A DNA stretch of 64,000 bases from Globisporangium splendens (taxonomy: Eukaryota; Oomycota; Peronosporomycetes; Pythiales; Pythiaceae). The notes beneath the pieces were generated by a model that saw nothing but the letters and a program-made list of their open reading frames with translations, searched no databases and was not told the origin of the DNA. Position 1 is the first letter of the stretch; each line of letters opens with the position of its first letter. Positions 11,849 through 22,856 of the stretch are shown here, piece by piece. The stretch covers positions 1-64,000 of the forward strand of contig VFIW01000025.1 in the NCBI GenBank assembly GCA_006386115.1, given 5' to 3'. The position numbers and the translations under genes are program-made.

Positions 11849-12850
11849 CGCGAATTGGGAAATGAAGAAAAGAAGAAGAAGAAAACTTTCGCATTGTCAT
11901 ATCCTCTGTTTGTGTCACACGCTTCATCGTGTCCACTGTCGCCATTCAGATGCAACTTCAACTGCGTATTTTTGCTCAGGTTGAACTTCTGTCTGTGTCA
12001 CACGCTGCATGATTTACAAACCAGCCAATCAGATGCAACTTGAAGACAGAATTCTAATCGATACGTTATGTGGATAGTCATTTATCAAGTCAATTAGAAT
12101 GTCCACGCAATGCAAGAGGACCAAATGATTTGTCGTCACCGTCATTGTACCCTCGGGGTGCACAACCAATGCAGGAATCATTCCAAATCGTTCATATAAC
12201 CTATATCAATAAAAACATGTGTAGTTGAAATAAATAATACACTGTGTAGCCAAGACCAACACGATATTTTGTATCACTCAATGCTTTGGGAACATTCTCA
12301 ATCAATCCATGTTCGATCCTGGGTGGGCACACTGTGTGTCCTAGAAACAACTCGTATTATGTCCTAAACCATTACTCAAGATGGCTTACTTCAGTACATA
12401 ATATATGTCATAAATCAAGAGATCAAGATGTCCTAAAACATTACATTTTGATAGCTTAATTCAATACTCTTCACATTGCCTAACTCAGTACTCGATATAG
12501 CAGAAGTCAATACTTTCGATATAACCTAATCTAGTAGGTAGCAGAAATGAATGGATGGCCATAGCTCAGCACCAGATACCTAACTTTTCTAAAACTTTCG
12601 GATATGGGGTTTTCAAAGGCGTAGAATTCGATGGTGATATTTTGAGAGAGACCGTGGGGTCAGATTTTGAGATATGAGACAATGTTGAAGATTTTTCGTA
12701 ATATCTCGAGAACTAGACCTCAGACGGATTTGTGGATAGCGGCATGTTGCTGTCCATATTTGAAAACATAACCCCTCAAATTTCTACGAAATTTGTGGGG
12801 TTCGTTTTAAAACAGGACAGCATCTAAACCCTAAACCAAACCCATCTAAA
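11849..12850. repeat. Diverged copy of the subtelomeric unit's right half, upstream of the 496-aa gene
   Basis: Matches the right half of the tandem units, for example AGAAGAAGAAGAAAACTTTC and the GTGTCACACGCTTCATC region (about 11850-12030), then the CTCAGTACTCGATATAGC region and the palindrome remnant at 12777-12795. It ends in degenerate CCCTAAA motifs at 12825-12880. A roughly 250-bp piece at about 12150-12360 has no counterpart in the units. No coding sequence is seen. It acts as the 5' flank of the divergent gene. Confidence 0.85.
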
Positions 12851-12880
12851 CCCTACACGAACTCCATCTAAACCCTAATT

Positions 12881-13800
12881 GTCATCCAACTGTCAACCCT
12901 ACAAACACAAACTCATCTTTCTACGGAAACCCTGCTCTGCTGCATATGCGCATACCGCTCCTGCTGATTATCTTCTACTCCTATTCCTTATTCAGCGAGA
13001 GGGTTGCATGAATTTCCTGCTTGATTTGTGCTGTGTCGTATTCGCTCATATTGCTGAAACTGTTCGAAATCAATACAGATTTTACCTCTTCGACTTCGAG
13101 GTCGACTTTCACTTACAAATTTGCTGTCACTGCACGTCACCAGCGTGGACTCGCCAATACTCTATACATCTCTATTAAAGATATTTGGGTCTCCTGAACT
13201 CGTCTGTTTTCGTGACATGAACGTGCGACCACGCCAACATTGGTATAGGCTTCACAATCCCAATGAATGACCACCGGGATTGTTACTTTACTCAGCGAGA
13301 TGGACATAAGAGGCGACATGGCAAAAGAGTCCAGTTGACAAAGGATCCCCTCTTTCTACTCGCTTCTCTCGGAACCACACACGACACCGAAAACAACGAA
13401 CGACATCGTGCTTGCCTGCGATTATAGAAAGAGGGATACTCACCAAACGACAACAGAAGCGCCACGCACTCATCACCCATCTCGACAAACGCACATGCTG
13501 TGGCCATTTACGAGTTTTTCCTATTCAGCTCAATTGCAAACATCGCAAACGAGTGCACACCTGTGAAGGGAACGACAGCGCGCTAAGAAATCGAATCATC
13601 AAACACGATGAAGGTGGATATCATTTGGAGAACAAACGAAAGAAATCCAAGAGCACTGATTTTTACGATTTCTGGCATAAATAGTAGTGACTGAACCTAC
13701 CTACCTACAGCACGCAAAATATACGTGAATGCATACCACCTCTTTGAATTGAGACTTCATCATCAAATTGGATTTGCTCTCTCGAAATCAATTGCTCGAT
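12881..13800. other. No recognised gene
   Basis: Only short, unrelated ORFs. I see no repeat, RNA gene or conserved protein segment here. It separates the subtelomeric repeats from the first conventional gene. Confidence 0.5.
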
Positions 13801-15319
13801 CTACGTGGCGCTCGGCAGCGTCGCGACTGCCACATCCCACGCTTCTAGCTTCTTCGCCTCCAGCACACACATCATGCAAAACGAAAACGCGCGCTGCGTC
13901 ACCACATCGCCAACGACATCGACGCACAGCTTCTTGATAATTGCACACCGCTTGCAAAATGTCTAACACAAAACAAAAACAACAAGATCGTCATTACGAA
14001 TCCAGTCATCACAAATACAAAATGAAAATATCGTTTTATCCACGTACCAATCGGCAGATCTGACACAGCGAACCGGTCTGCACCAAGTTGGCAAACTTGT
14101 TGACGCTCTTCTCGCAGGCATGGCATCTCGACGACAATGAGGACGATACGCTGTCTCTCGGTGCATTCGCTCGTTCCATTGTGGCCAAGTGCAAATTCCA
14201 CGTCAGCTTCTTCGCATACGAGCACTCAACAAAGTAGTTGGCCGCGAACAACAGCTCCATGAATTTCAAGGAGCTCACATGGTCAAACATATCGCCGCCA
14301 TGATCAGCAAACCCTTTCGCAAAGACGCCGACGGTTGTAGCAGACACATTGCGAACGATGTAACAGAACGAAGCGGTCGCGCGCACCACTTCACTGTGTC
14401 GCTTCTTCAAGTCGGAAGGCAGCAAGGCTTCCAACATCGGCATCGAATGTGTCAACATGTAGTAAATCCGTTGCCCCTTGGAATCTAGCGCGATGCCCGT
14501 TGATTCTACATACAACAAGTCCCGATCGGCCATCATCGACAGTGGAGATGCCTTTTGCAGCGACCATTTCACGCCAACGAACCGGAACGGGTCTTCTTGT
14601 CTTGGAGCTTGCAGTGTTGCCAGCAATTTTGTTTTCCCGTAGTTTTGGTACGTGTACGTATTGCGCACGCGCCAGCGAACATCGTTGTCGGCGAGCACAC
14701 CAAACGCGGCGTCATTGATCGTCCCGTCCAAGAAACCAGACACAATCACCAATGGACGATGCGGAGGACAGTGTAGGTCGAAAAGACTGCCACTAGGACG
14801 CCCACCGCTGACGCTGGTGCTGCGATTGCTATTGTTGCTGCTGCCATCGCCCCCGCTGTCGTCATCGCTGTCATCTACCCACCGCTTCAATTCGTCGCTT
14901 GTGATGCTGTTGTCGGTCTTCGAGCTATTCGTAGTCGAAACAGAGGAAGACGCCGCACGTCGATCCTCTTCGTCTTGGCTACGTGTCTTCGCATTGCCAT
15001 TCGGAATGGGCAAAAGCACAGGTTGCGCCAGCACTTGATCGTTCCGAGCGGCATTGGCTTCTTGCCGCATACGCTCCTGATTGAATTTGTATTGTTGCTT
15101 CTTCTTGGTCGTGCGTTGCCGGAATAGATCGAGTTTCTCCTGCGTCTTGACGAATTTCCACTCACTCAAGTCCACTTTCCGACCGCGGCGACCAAACGCT
15201 TCACATGTCGCGAGCGTCTCGGCGATGATAGCGTCCGTTTCATTCAGAATGTGCTCCTTCTGCTCCTGCGTCAGGTGAATGACATCGGTCGTCCGGTATC
15301 CATGGACAAATTGCGGCAT
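13801..15319 (-). CDS. START-like domain protein with C-terminal FYVE-type zinc finger (two exons)
   Basis: Joined coding sequence: exon 1 15319-14048, intron 14047-13963 (85 bp, GTACGT donor, TTAG acceptor), exon 2 13962-13801, giving 477 aa. I chose the ATG at 15319 because the upstream in-frame stretch is serine/leucine-rich and looks untranslated. An acidic, serine/asparagine-rich linker (about 115-175) precedes a START-like lipid-binding region (about 180-385). The C terminus has four CxxC pairs (C399/C402, C419/C422, C427/C430, C453/C456), the cross-brace layout of FYVE fingers. Half of them appear only when the intron is removed, which supports the splice call. START plus FYVE proteins are numerous in oomycetes. 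The role is likely lipid binding and targeting to phosphoinositide membranes, and the ligand is unknown. Confidence 0.82.
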
Positions 15320-15604
15320 CCTTGATATTAGTGCGAGATGCAAGTCTGACAGTGAGAAGGAAGAGGAGAGAGTGGCTTGGATGGGTCTTTGTAGCTGGAG
15401 CCTCAGCTGGTGAGTGAAGGAGTGAAGAGATCGAGAAGTAAAGTGAACGAGGAGGAGAGCAACCAAAGAGAGAGTGGGTCAGAGCGGCCGTTCTCTGCCA
15501 AGGGTTTGTAATATTTTCTTCTGTCTTTCCAGGGAGCAGATCAGTGTGCAGCTCGGACCCACACCCGATCCTCGGATTCTTCCACATTCTGTTGATCTGG
15601 ACGG

Positions 15605-15629
15605 GAGAGAGAGAGAGAGAGAGAGAGAG
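15605..15629. repeat. (GA)n microsatellite upstream of the START/FYVE gene
   Basis: About 12 uninterrupted GA dinucleotides, 286 bp upstream of the start codon, in what is probably the 5' flank. Confidence 0.95.
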
Positions 15630-16147
15630 TGAGCAGGTGACTGGTCGCCACCTGGTCGGTGCCAACGACGCGCCGTCCGTTTTCTAACCGCGTTTCGGTC
15701 ACCCGTGAATCGTCTGGGATTTGAGTAACGTTGCAATCGTCAGCTGAATCATAACTATATCGAAAAAACGCAATAAAACTGGCAGACAATAAAAAACAGG
15801 TGGTCTCAATTGACTGTGTAGTTCAATAAGATCAAAATGAAAAAAACAACAACAGACAACTTTTCCTATGTTCAAATGTTGGTCAATAACTAACGAGATG
15901 AATAAGAGCAAAAAATACGAGTTGGGTAATAGTCTATGCCCATTTTGCTTCACACCACATGGCCAAGACATCGTCGTCCAATCTTATCATGAAGAAGAGA
16001 ATATGGATCCTCCAGTTCCTTCAGGATCTGTTCAATAGTGGCAGATGGTGGTAATAAGAGCGGCATGAATCATTGAAGAGGTAATGCATCAGACGATTCA
16101 AACGGCTTCGTTCATGTGAAGCCATTGGCGAAGAAGCCAGCGCCAAG
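15630..16147. other. No recognised gene
   Basis: No supported coding region. One frame around 15960-16020 resembles a scrap of retroelement polyprotein but is too short to call. Confidence 0.45.
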
Positions 16148-16774
16148 GAGAGAGAAGGTAATTCTATTTAACTTATGATCTACACACAATTTAAGAATTC
16201 CGGAGTCTCGTTAGCACTGCTGACAGTGAGGTGTTTCTAAGTTTTGACGGTGTGACACCGATGTTATTGTCGAGTAGAGCTGCGACTTGGGACAGAAGAA
16301 CTTGATCGTTTCCCCGCGATTCGTCGGTGAGTATCTTCGCACTCTTGGAGTTCATTGCCATGTTGGCGAGAAGATCGGTCATTTTGTTTGGTTCTCGTTT
16401 TGTGTGATTCCAGGAGGTCCACGCAAAGTTGGCGATGATTTGATTTACCCGAACTGCTAGTGGCTGGCTGCAACTTGATCTGGCGTATTGAGGAGAACCC
16501 GTTCTGGGATGCGGTAATCATTTGGTTGTCTTCGAAGACTTCCAACTTGGCTTCATAGTGCTGAAGGTAGTGTGCATTGTGTACCAAGCCATCTTTCAGC
16601 GCGCTGTATTCGCACCAATTGTTCGTGACTTCTGGTCCCATGTACGCATAGCCGCATGCTTCGAGTTCCCATCGATTACTGCGTTCATTCGGGAGGATGA
16701 GTGCCCAACCGCTGCCTCCTGGACCTGGGCTGCCGCGTGCACCTCCATCGAAACACAAACGCGCCGTCGCCCAT
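16148..16774 (-). pseudogene. RNase H domain fragment, copy 1 (arm of a 15-kb-spaced inverted repeat)
   Basis: On the - strand it encodes the start of an RNase HI fold: FDGGARGSPGPGGSGW with the first catalytic Asp, NNWCEYSAL with the Glu, and VFEDNQMI with the next Asp. A frameshift follows; in a second frame the domain continues with WNHTKREPNK and TDLLANMAMN, the usual end of the fold. The homology starts abruptly within the domain at 16774, so there is no start codon and no N-terminal part. The identical architecture and the same frameshift are found inverted at 31097-31722, with a few substitutions (for example Ser versus Asn in GxPGPG). A retroelement or RVT_3-type relic, not a functional gene. 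Confidence 0.85.
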
Positions 16775-18610
16775 GAACGAGACACTAGCAGGGGGTGGAG
16801 TTCATTTTCTTCCGCCGACTCCTCAGACGGAACACATTTGTAGTTGTCAACAACATCTCACAACGCCGACGCTCCCCAAACACCGAAGTGCCAATGTTTG
16901 TAAAAAAACATTTCTCCACGACCATGCACAAAAGCTAATGGTTCTGAAGCGATTTCGAGTGACTCGTTAGCTCTCGCTGTGACTGGAATGCATCGATCAC
17001 CAAGAGCCAGAAAACAACGAACATTTTGCAATTATTTGATAAGAAAAAAAACATAAATGTATTTACAATCCAAGGTACATGCTTAGAATTCTCGCTTTTG
17101 TCTGTGTCATCGTTTCGGCTCATGAAGAAAGTGAGAACTGCATCTATCTGGCAGCAAATCACTTTTTTCAGACGAAACGGTGCAGAAGACGAGACGGTCG
17201 ACGTATCCACTGGACGACAATAACTTGAGACTGTCTCCGAAGAAATCCACACGATGTCACGAAATCAAACCGTCGACAAATGCAGCCTCCATCAATCAAT
17301 CGTCATTGTCGCATCGATCCAGATGTAATATGCTCAGCAAAACAAAACAAAAAAGCACCAGCGTGCTATTTGGATTTCATTCAAGTCAAGCAAACTTCCC
17401 ATCTCTGTATTTCCAATGCTTCATGATTGTACACCAGCCACAACAGCAGGATTGCTGTCCCAATAAATTAGAGGGTTTATGCAGTCAACAGTCGACACAG
17501 TCGTCATCGTGCATCCTCGTCTGACAAATGTGCTGTGCACGTCTACTGCTGGTGAAGAAGGCGCATGAACTGCATCTTTCAGACAGTAAATCACCCTTTT
17601 GGATTGGGTGGCGATCCCATTGCTGCGCAATGAATGGTGTTCGTTGGATATGTTGGTGTTCACAGCAAGACGAGGCTGCGCGGCATCTATCCTTTGGAAA
17701 CGAAACATCCATGACAAACACCAAATTGCAAGTCTCTCAACACTGACCCTCCCTTTCACAGATCAGCTGGTTCTCGGAAATAAGGCATCAGATACGGTTC
17801 TACTCTTTTTGGTTCTGTGCAAGAGGCTCACATTTCTGTGAACCACTTTAGAGAGGCTCACCTTTTCGTGAATCGTACTTACCACGAGTGAGCCTACTGA
17901 ACGCTGATTGGTCATAATAGACGCATTTTCTCTCATTTTCTCTGGATCCATGTCGTTTTTAAAAGATCTTTAGGGCACCAACGCACAAGCAACGCTGCTG
18001 CGTCCGTGACACCAGCAAAGACCAAGCTGCGTCCACAGCATCCACGCCGCTTTGTACTCAGCGTCGCCACCTATGTTGTTGTGCTTGCGCTGCGTTCATC
18101 GCCGTTGTGCTCAAACCGACCGCTGCTCTGATCTTTGTCGCCATTGAAGTTGAAAATACGCGAAGTCTGCCACCATCACATCAGCAGCCAGCGGGGATTG
18201 ATTGTGTTGCTCAGAGTTTGCGCGAATATACAAGCAGTAGAGGCGGTGCCGACACGTCGAAATTCAGCGACCAAGCGCCAAGCAGGCGCTGCTGCACAAC
18301 AAGCGAGTGAATCTACTGCACATGCTTTGTCAGAAATCAATTCAGCACGCCGACTGCCATCGACGGCATGCATTGTGTCCAGCAGCGTGCTCTCATCAGC
18401 AACACAGTCTACGCTGCGAGAAACAACATCGCGTGTGTCGCGGTTGACGCAACTGATCGGTGGCATAAAGCAAGTGCTCTTCGACAGAAACGGTGAAGCA
18501 TTGCCAGGGTTCTGGTCGAGTACTCATTTAGTGTGTCAGGCGATGCCAACACCTGCGGAGGTGACTACGACAGCGCCTGCCTCAATAGAAGCAGCACCAC
18601 TCGCCACAAC
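16775..18610. other. No recognised gene
   Basis: Only short ORFs. At 17822-17875 a segment AGAGGCTCAC...GTGAA is repeated imperfectly about 37 bp apart. The + strand ORF at about 18135-18854 runs opposite the retroelement relic and is probably incidental. Confidence 0.4.
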
Positions 18611-20231
18611 TCAATCTCTTTTGAGATTCTCGAACCAAGCCACACCAGCAGCGCGGAAAATCATGGAGCTACTTGAAACCGACCCAACCACAGATTTCGA
18701 GTGTTCACCAGGACCGTCACCATTTCCCGATGAGATAAAAGAACTGTTTGGTTCTGCACCGCCTTCGTCAACTGGAGGCAGAGTCCTGCATAGCCAAGTC
18801 GAAGAAGAGCTGGAGCGACGAATGGATGATCCAGTGGCGATCACTCGTGCTTGAGTATTGGCAGTGTCGTCAGAATCGGCTTCCAGATCGTCTTGCGTCC
18901 GCTGAGCCAACTGCTCAAAAATGAGGTTCAAATCAATGCTGATGTTCTCCAAGGTGCCTCTGCCAAACAGAGATTCCTCTTCATTTGCATCCAGCACCAA
19001 ACATTCGATGTCTTCAGCTCAAGTGGCCCAGAGGGAGTGTCGATCCGGAGATCCAGGCTCACTCTTTCGTTACATTACATACTCGATCCGCCTGCCACCT
19101 GAACACGCACTGGAGGATCAACTGCAATCACAACGAGATCGCCAATAAGCCCCTTGAGCTCTTCTACTGTCGGTTTCCCAATAATGTTGATGTCTGAGCC
19201 AGTGTCAGGGCAGAACGGCACTTCCAAAACACCATTGATTGAGACAGTTTGATAGTTGGTATCACCATCTCCCGTCACTCTCTTCACACGATCGCCCCTT
19301 CTATTCCGCCGTTCGCGGAGTTGCCGTTCAACGTCCTTCTTCTGTCCGTCGGTTGCAGTTGGACACTTGCTTGCCCAAAGTGGACCCATGCAGATCAAAC
19401 AACCAGAATTTGGTGGGGAAGGAGCATCCCGTGCACCACCCATCCCCGCTGAGACAGCCAGTGCTTTGGATTTTTCCTTCCCCAATCTCTTTCCACCTTA
19501 CGGTGCATCTTTCATTACTTTGTTCTTTCATTACTTGGACTCGGATTGGATCAGGTGGTAGCGTTGCTGGTGCGTCGCGCGCTCAACGGTGAGGCCGTGC
19601 AGCTTCACATCGTCATACTCGGCGTCACGATGCGTAAAGTCTACTTGTCGACCCAAGTCGACACGCAGCATCTCTGGAGCTACGTTCTGCAGAAGCAGTT
19701 TGCAGCGCATCTCGAGTCTTTGCTTCCCAGATGCGTCGGTCGCAGGTCCTCTCCCCAGCATCACCAGAAGTCCATGTTTTTCCACGAGGTGCTCGAACGC
19801 CATGAAATACATCGCAATACGGGCTTCAATATCGACCTCCTTGAGGTCCATGTGGAGCTCCCTTGCAAACAGCTGCTGGACGTCTGGTACATGGCTGGTC
19901 ACCATTGTGCCAGCTTTGCATTTCATTTCCCAAAGTAGGTCTTCATCTTTGATTTGAAATGCGTCCTTCTTTAGATGTAGTGCACTACGTGCTCTGACAC
20001 CCCAGGTTCGATTGACGACTTGATGTTCACGATTACGTTTACTTTGACTTCGCTAGCAACCGTGCAACGTTCCTCAATCTTGATTTCGTACTGCTTCCGA
20101 TCACGCAGGTACTTGGCGATTGAAGCTTGGCTCCATGCACCCAGACGAGGCGTCTTTATGAACTCGAAAATCGGTTGTGGGACCATCGTCTCCACATCAT
20201 CTTGATCTTGGTCCATGCCCCAGCCTGGCAT
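18611..20231 (-). pseudogene. Ty3/gypsy-like gag-protease relic
   Basis: Read on the - strand, ATG at 20231. Gag-like segments occupy 20231-19971 and 19926-19531. A zinc-knuckle region follows (GCLICMGPLWASKCP, where the usual His of CCHC is Leu), then a retropepsin with the active-site triad in FCPDTGSDINIIG (19485-19075) and the GRGTLE-type end of the protease (about 18990). Reading is broken by a frameshift near 19960, stops near 19531-19525, an in-frame TAA after 19075, and another frameshift just beyond. Reverse transcriptase and integrase do not follow on this strand. It is a dead element, with the gag-protease order typical of oomycete gypsy elements. Confidence 0.82.
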
Positions 20232-20345
20232 GTTGGAGTGCTTTGATAGTTAAAGTTAACTTTATAGCGAATTGCGCCTGCTTTGCAATTTGTGACGTGA
20301 GTTCTTTTATCGTGTCTTAGTGTTGCGAGCCGTCGTCTGCATTCT

Positions 20346-20892
20346 TGTAACCGGACACTTCTGAGTTACGCAGCACGGTACGTGTGTGAGGAAGCGTGTG
20401 CACGACTTCTCTCAAGGACTCTGTTCCAAGAACTGTTGCCTGCTTCCTGCAGTGCAACGATCGGTTACCATAGATCTCTATAGAGTAACCGTCAATAACT
20501 AAAGGCTTAGTCAGAGGTAAAAATGGAACTGTTTATTTGTTGGGGGTTGCCCTCTGCAGGACACCCTGAGTTATCTTTAGTTCACTATCTAGCATAGTGA
20601 ACTTCCGCTTATTTCAATGTGGACATAAGTGAATGGTTCTGAATTGCCGTGTTATTCAATTGGTCTAAAAGCATGTAGTTTTAGCCTATGAGAGTCGTGT
20701 CTGTGACCGACCTCTAATCAGAGTAGCTTGGCTACCTTTGTGGTTCGAGTAAGTGCGGCGAACCTAATGGCTCGGCTGCTTTGGTGTTTCTCGTAGCTAG
20801 GTACGGAAACTTTAGTTGCATGCGGACTTAGTCCAATGCCAATAGATTGAGCTAAGTTGCTGCGGTGCAACTTAGCGTGTGACCCCGTTACA
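20346..20892. mobile_element. Solo LTR with 5-bp target-site duplication
   Basis: 547 bp bounded by TGTAACCGG and CCCGTTACA, which gives the TG...CA ends and inverted termini typical of LTRs. It is flanked on both sides by ATTCT (20341-20345 and 20893-20897), a perfect 5-bp target duplication. No internal element sequence lies within it. It sits 115 bp upstream of the gag relic, but the duplication on both sides argues that it is an independent insertion reduced by LTR-LTR recombination. Confidence 0.88.
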
Positions 20893-20897
20893 ATTCT

Positions 20898-21623
20898 CCT
20901 CGAGGCTCGCTTCTCCTGCTGCTCTGGACTAGCCTGTGGTGGCCCTGATGTTCTTCATTTCAGTTGTTCTTACTTTGTTTTTTTTGTGCGTACTTTTCTT
21001 CTTCCTGCATGTTCAGGTTCTTCCTGTAAACGTAATTCTCCTGCCTCATTTGTAGATATCGCTTTCCTTGTGTGCAGGAGGCTCCAGGAAAGTCAAGAAG
21101 ATGCCGGAGTCTGGCAGGATATCTCAGCAATTGCACACACGAAACACATGTATATTGACTTGGCTTAGTGGATGTGCTGATTGATGATCCTTTGAAAGCT
21201 AGAATTGTAACATTTGCCATTTTTCTGCTGAATAGATGCTGTCAGCTGTCATCATTTGCACTTGCCGGCGAGAAACACGCAAATGCATTGTCCGTTTCCC
21301 AGTCGTCATCGATTCTGTCGCCTTCCACATTGACAAGTACATGCGATAGAATGTACTCATAGAGCTCGTCGGCTTTGATCGTGGGACACTGGGTAACATC
21401 AACAAACGATCGGTTCCTGTTCAGAAACGAGCACATGTCAATGTTGTGAGAAGCTAGACAACTTCTTTGACTTGTAACCACCATTCCACTGACTCCGAAA
21501 TCTCACTCAATTTGGGCTGAAGAAATCGAGACAGCAAACACAATTCGGGTTGCTTTTGGTGAGATCTTGCAGTTTTCACTCTGACCTTGTCTGCGCCAAA
21601 ACGAAAGCAGAGTCTCCGCTGCA
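20898..21623. other. No recognised gene
   Basis: Short ORFs only. A - strand frame at 21484-21242 has protein-like texture (acidic C terminus), but I cannot place it. Confidence 0.4.
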
Positions 21624-22081
21624 TTGTCGGGAGTTGATCTGTTCGGTGCGTCTCAGCCTGGGGAGATGCAAGAAATACTCCAGCAGTTGGTGGACTCTGC
21701 AGTTGACGAAGGTTTTGACGCGAACGAAGCAGAAAACCTGCGGGAACTTGTGACTAGATACCAGGGTGTGTTTCGACTGCACGTGGGAAACGACGGACCA
21801 GCGAGAGTGGAGCCGCTGCAGGTCCGTTTTCGCCCCAATGCTACACCATATCGCAGCAGCGTAAGTCGTTACCCTGAGCCACAACGACAGTTTCTGCGCG
21901 AGTGTGTGAGGGAGCTGCAGCAAGCAGGACTGATCAAGAGAAACAACAACAGCCGCTGGGCAAGTCCAGCACTGCCTGTGCGCAAGCCAGGAACGAACGA
22001 GTTCCGCATCACCGTGGACTACCAGCCGGTGAACCAAATGACATTTCCAATCGCAGGAGCGAGTCCGAAATTATTGGTGGT
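21624..22081 (+). pseudogene. Truncated Ty3/gypsy reverse transcriptase fragment
   Basis: An open frame without an ATG start encodes the linker and first third of a gypsy reverse transcriptase: GVFRLHVGNDGPARVEPLQ, then LQQAGLIKRNNNSRWASPA (compare the usual GxIxxSxSPWASP), then FRITVDYQPVNQMTFPIAG (compare CVDYRxLNxxT). The YxDD catalytic motif is absent because the homology ends abruptly at about 22081, where a TGTAAT...ATTACA palindromic sequence begins. It is on the opposite strand to the gag relic, so it is either a different element or an inverted piece. Confidence 0.82.
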
Positions 22082-22856
22082 TGTAATAGGGCTTCCCATT
22101 ACATAAGAACATTCCGTTAAACTTTAATCTCATTGGATGACAGTCGGATTGGACACCCGACTATCTGCCAATCGGAGACGCCGTAGGAACAACCCATCAG
22201 ATTTGCATTTCAGACCTTAAGATTTCAATTCACTTCTCTTTTTGCACGTTATCGCGCAAAGCTCCCTTCCTTCTTTTTTGGGCACAGCGGTAACGTTGTG
22301 TCCTTCCTCTCACTTGCTCTTCCTCAACGCACGTGTACGCCGTGTAACAGGCAATCCCCTTGCAATGTTTGAGATAGCTATGGATGATGCCCAGACTGTG
22401 GCAGTGAGTTACGGTTTGAAGACTGCACCGACACACTGCATTTACAATTCCTACTCGCAATGTGATGATGTACAAGCAATCGTTCTTTCAGCTTGCATTT
22501 CCGTTGGGAGTTGTGTGAGTGAAATTGAAGTACAATAACGCAGACTAGAACTTGTCAAAATGTGAGCACTTCTGAGGATGCCTTTTCTTTGATGAAGATG
22601 GGGAAGGATCCGAGATCTGGTCTTTCGTAGTAATATTTTGCTCGCTGTACTCTGCTGTGTCATGAGGAGCTGTGTCGCGGCGAGCGCACGCTGAAGTCTT
22701 ACCTTGAGCGACGATGTTGCTTTTGCACTCCTTGGCGTTGCGTTCACATTCGTGTTTAAACGCGAATCCACAGTCGTATCTTGCGGTGTCTGGTCTGTGT
22801 GCCGTTTTGATTCATCATTTCCAGCAATTGTAATTGCTGCCCCTTGGTGTAAGCTC
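22082..22856. other. Possible LTR-like insertion at left end, otherwise unrecognised
   Basis: Starts with TGTAATAGGG and CCCATTACA in close succession, which could mark an LTR boundary that truncated the reverse transcriptase. I could not find a matching other end. The remainder holds no supported gene. Confidence 0.3.

Noticed and set aside
13763..14225. Separate small minus-strand ORFs downstream of the START/FYVE gene
   Set aside because: The DNA is explained by the intron and second exon of that gene, which restores four CxxC pairs.
18135..18854. 239-codon + strand ORF opposite the gag-protease relic
   Set aside because: It has no ATG start and no domain, and overlaps the relic on the other strand.
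18611..22081. One intact LTR retrotransposon spanning the gag relic, the LTR and the reverse transcriptase
   Set aside because: Gag-protease and reverse transcriptase are on opposite strands, and the LTR has its own target duplication on both sides.
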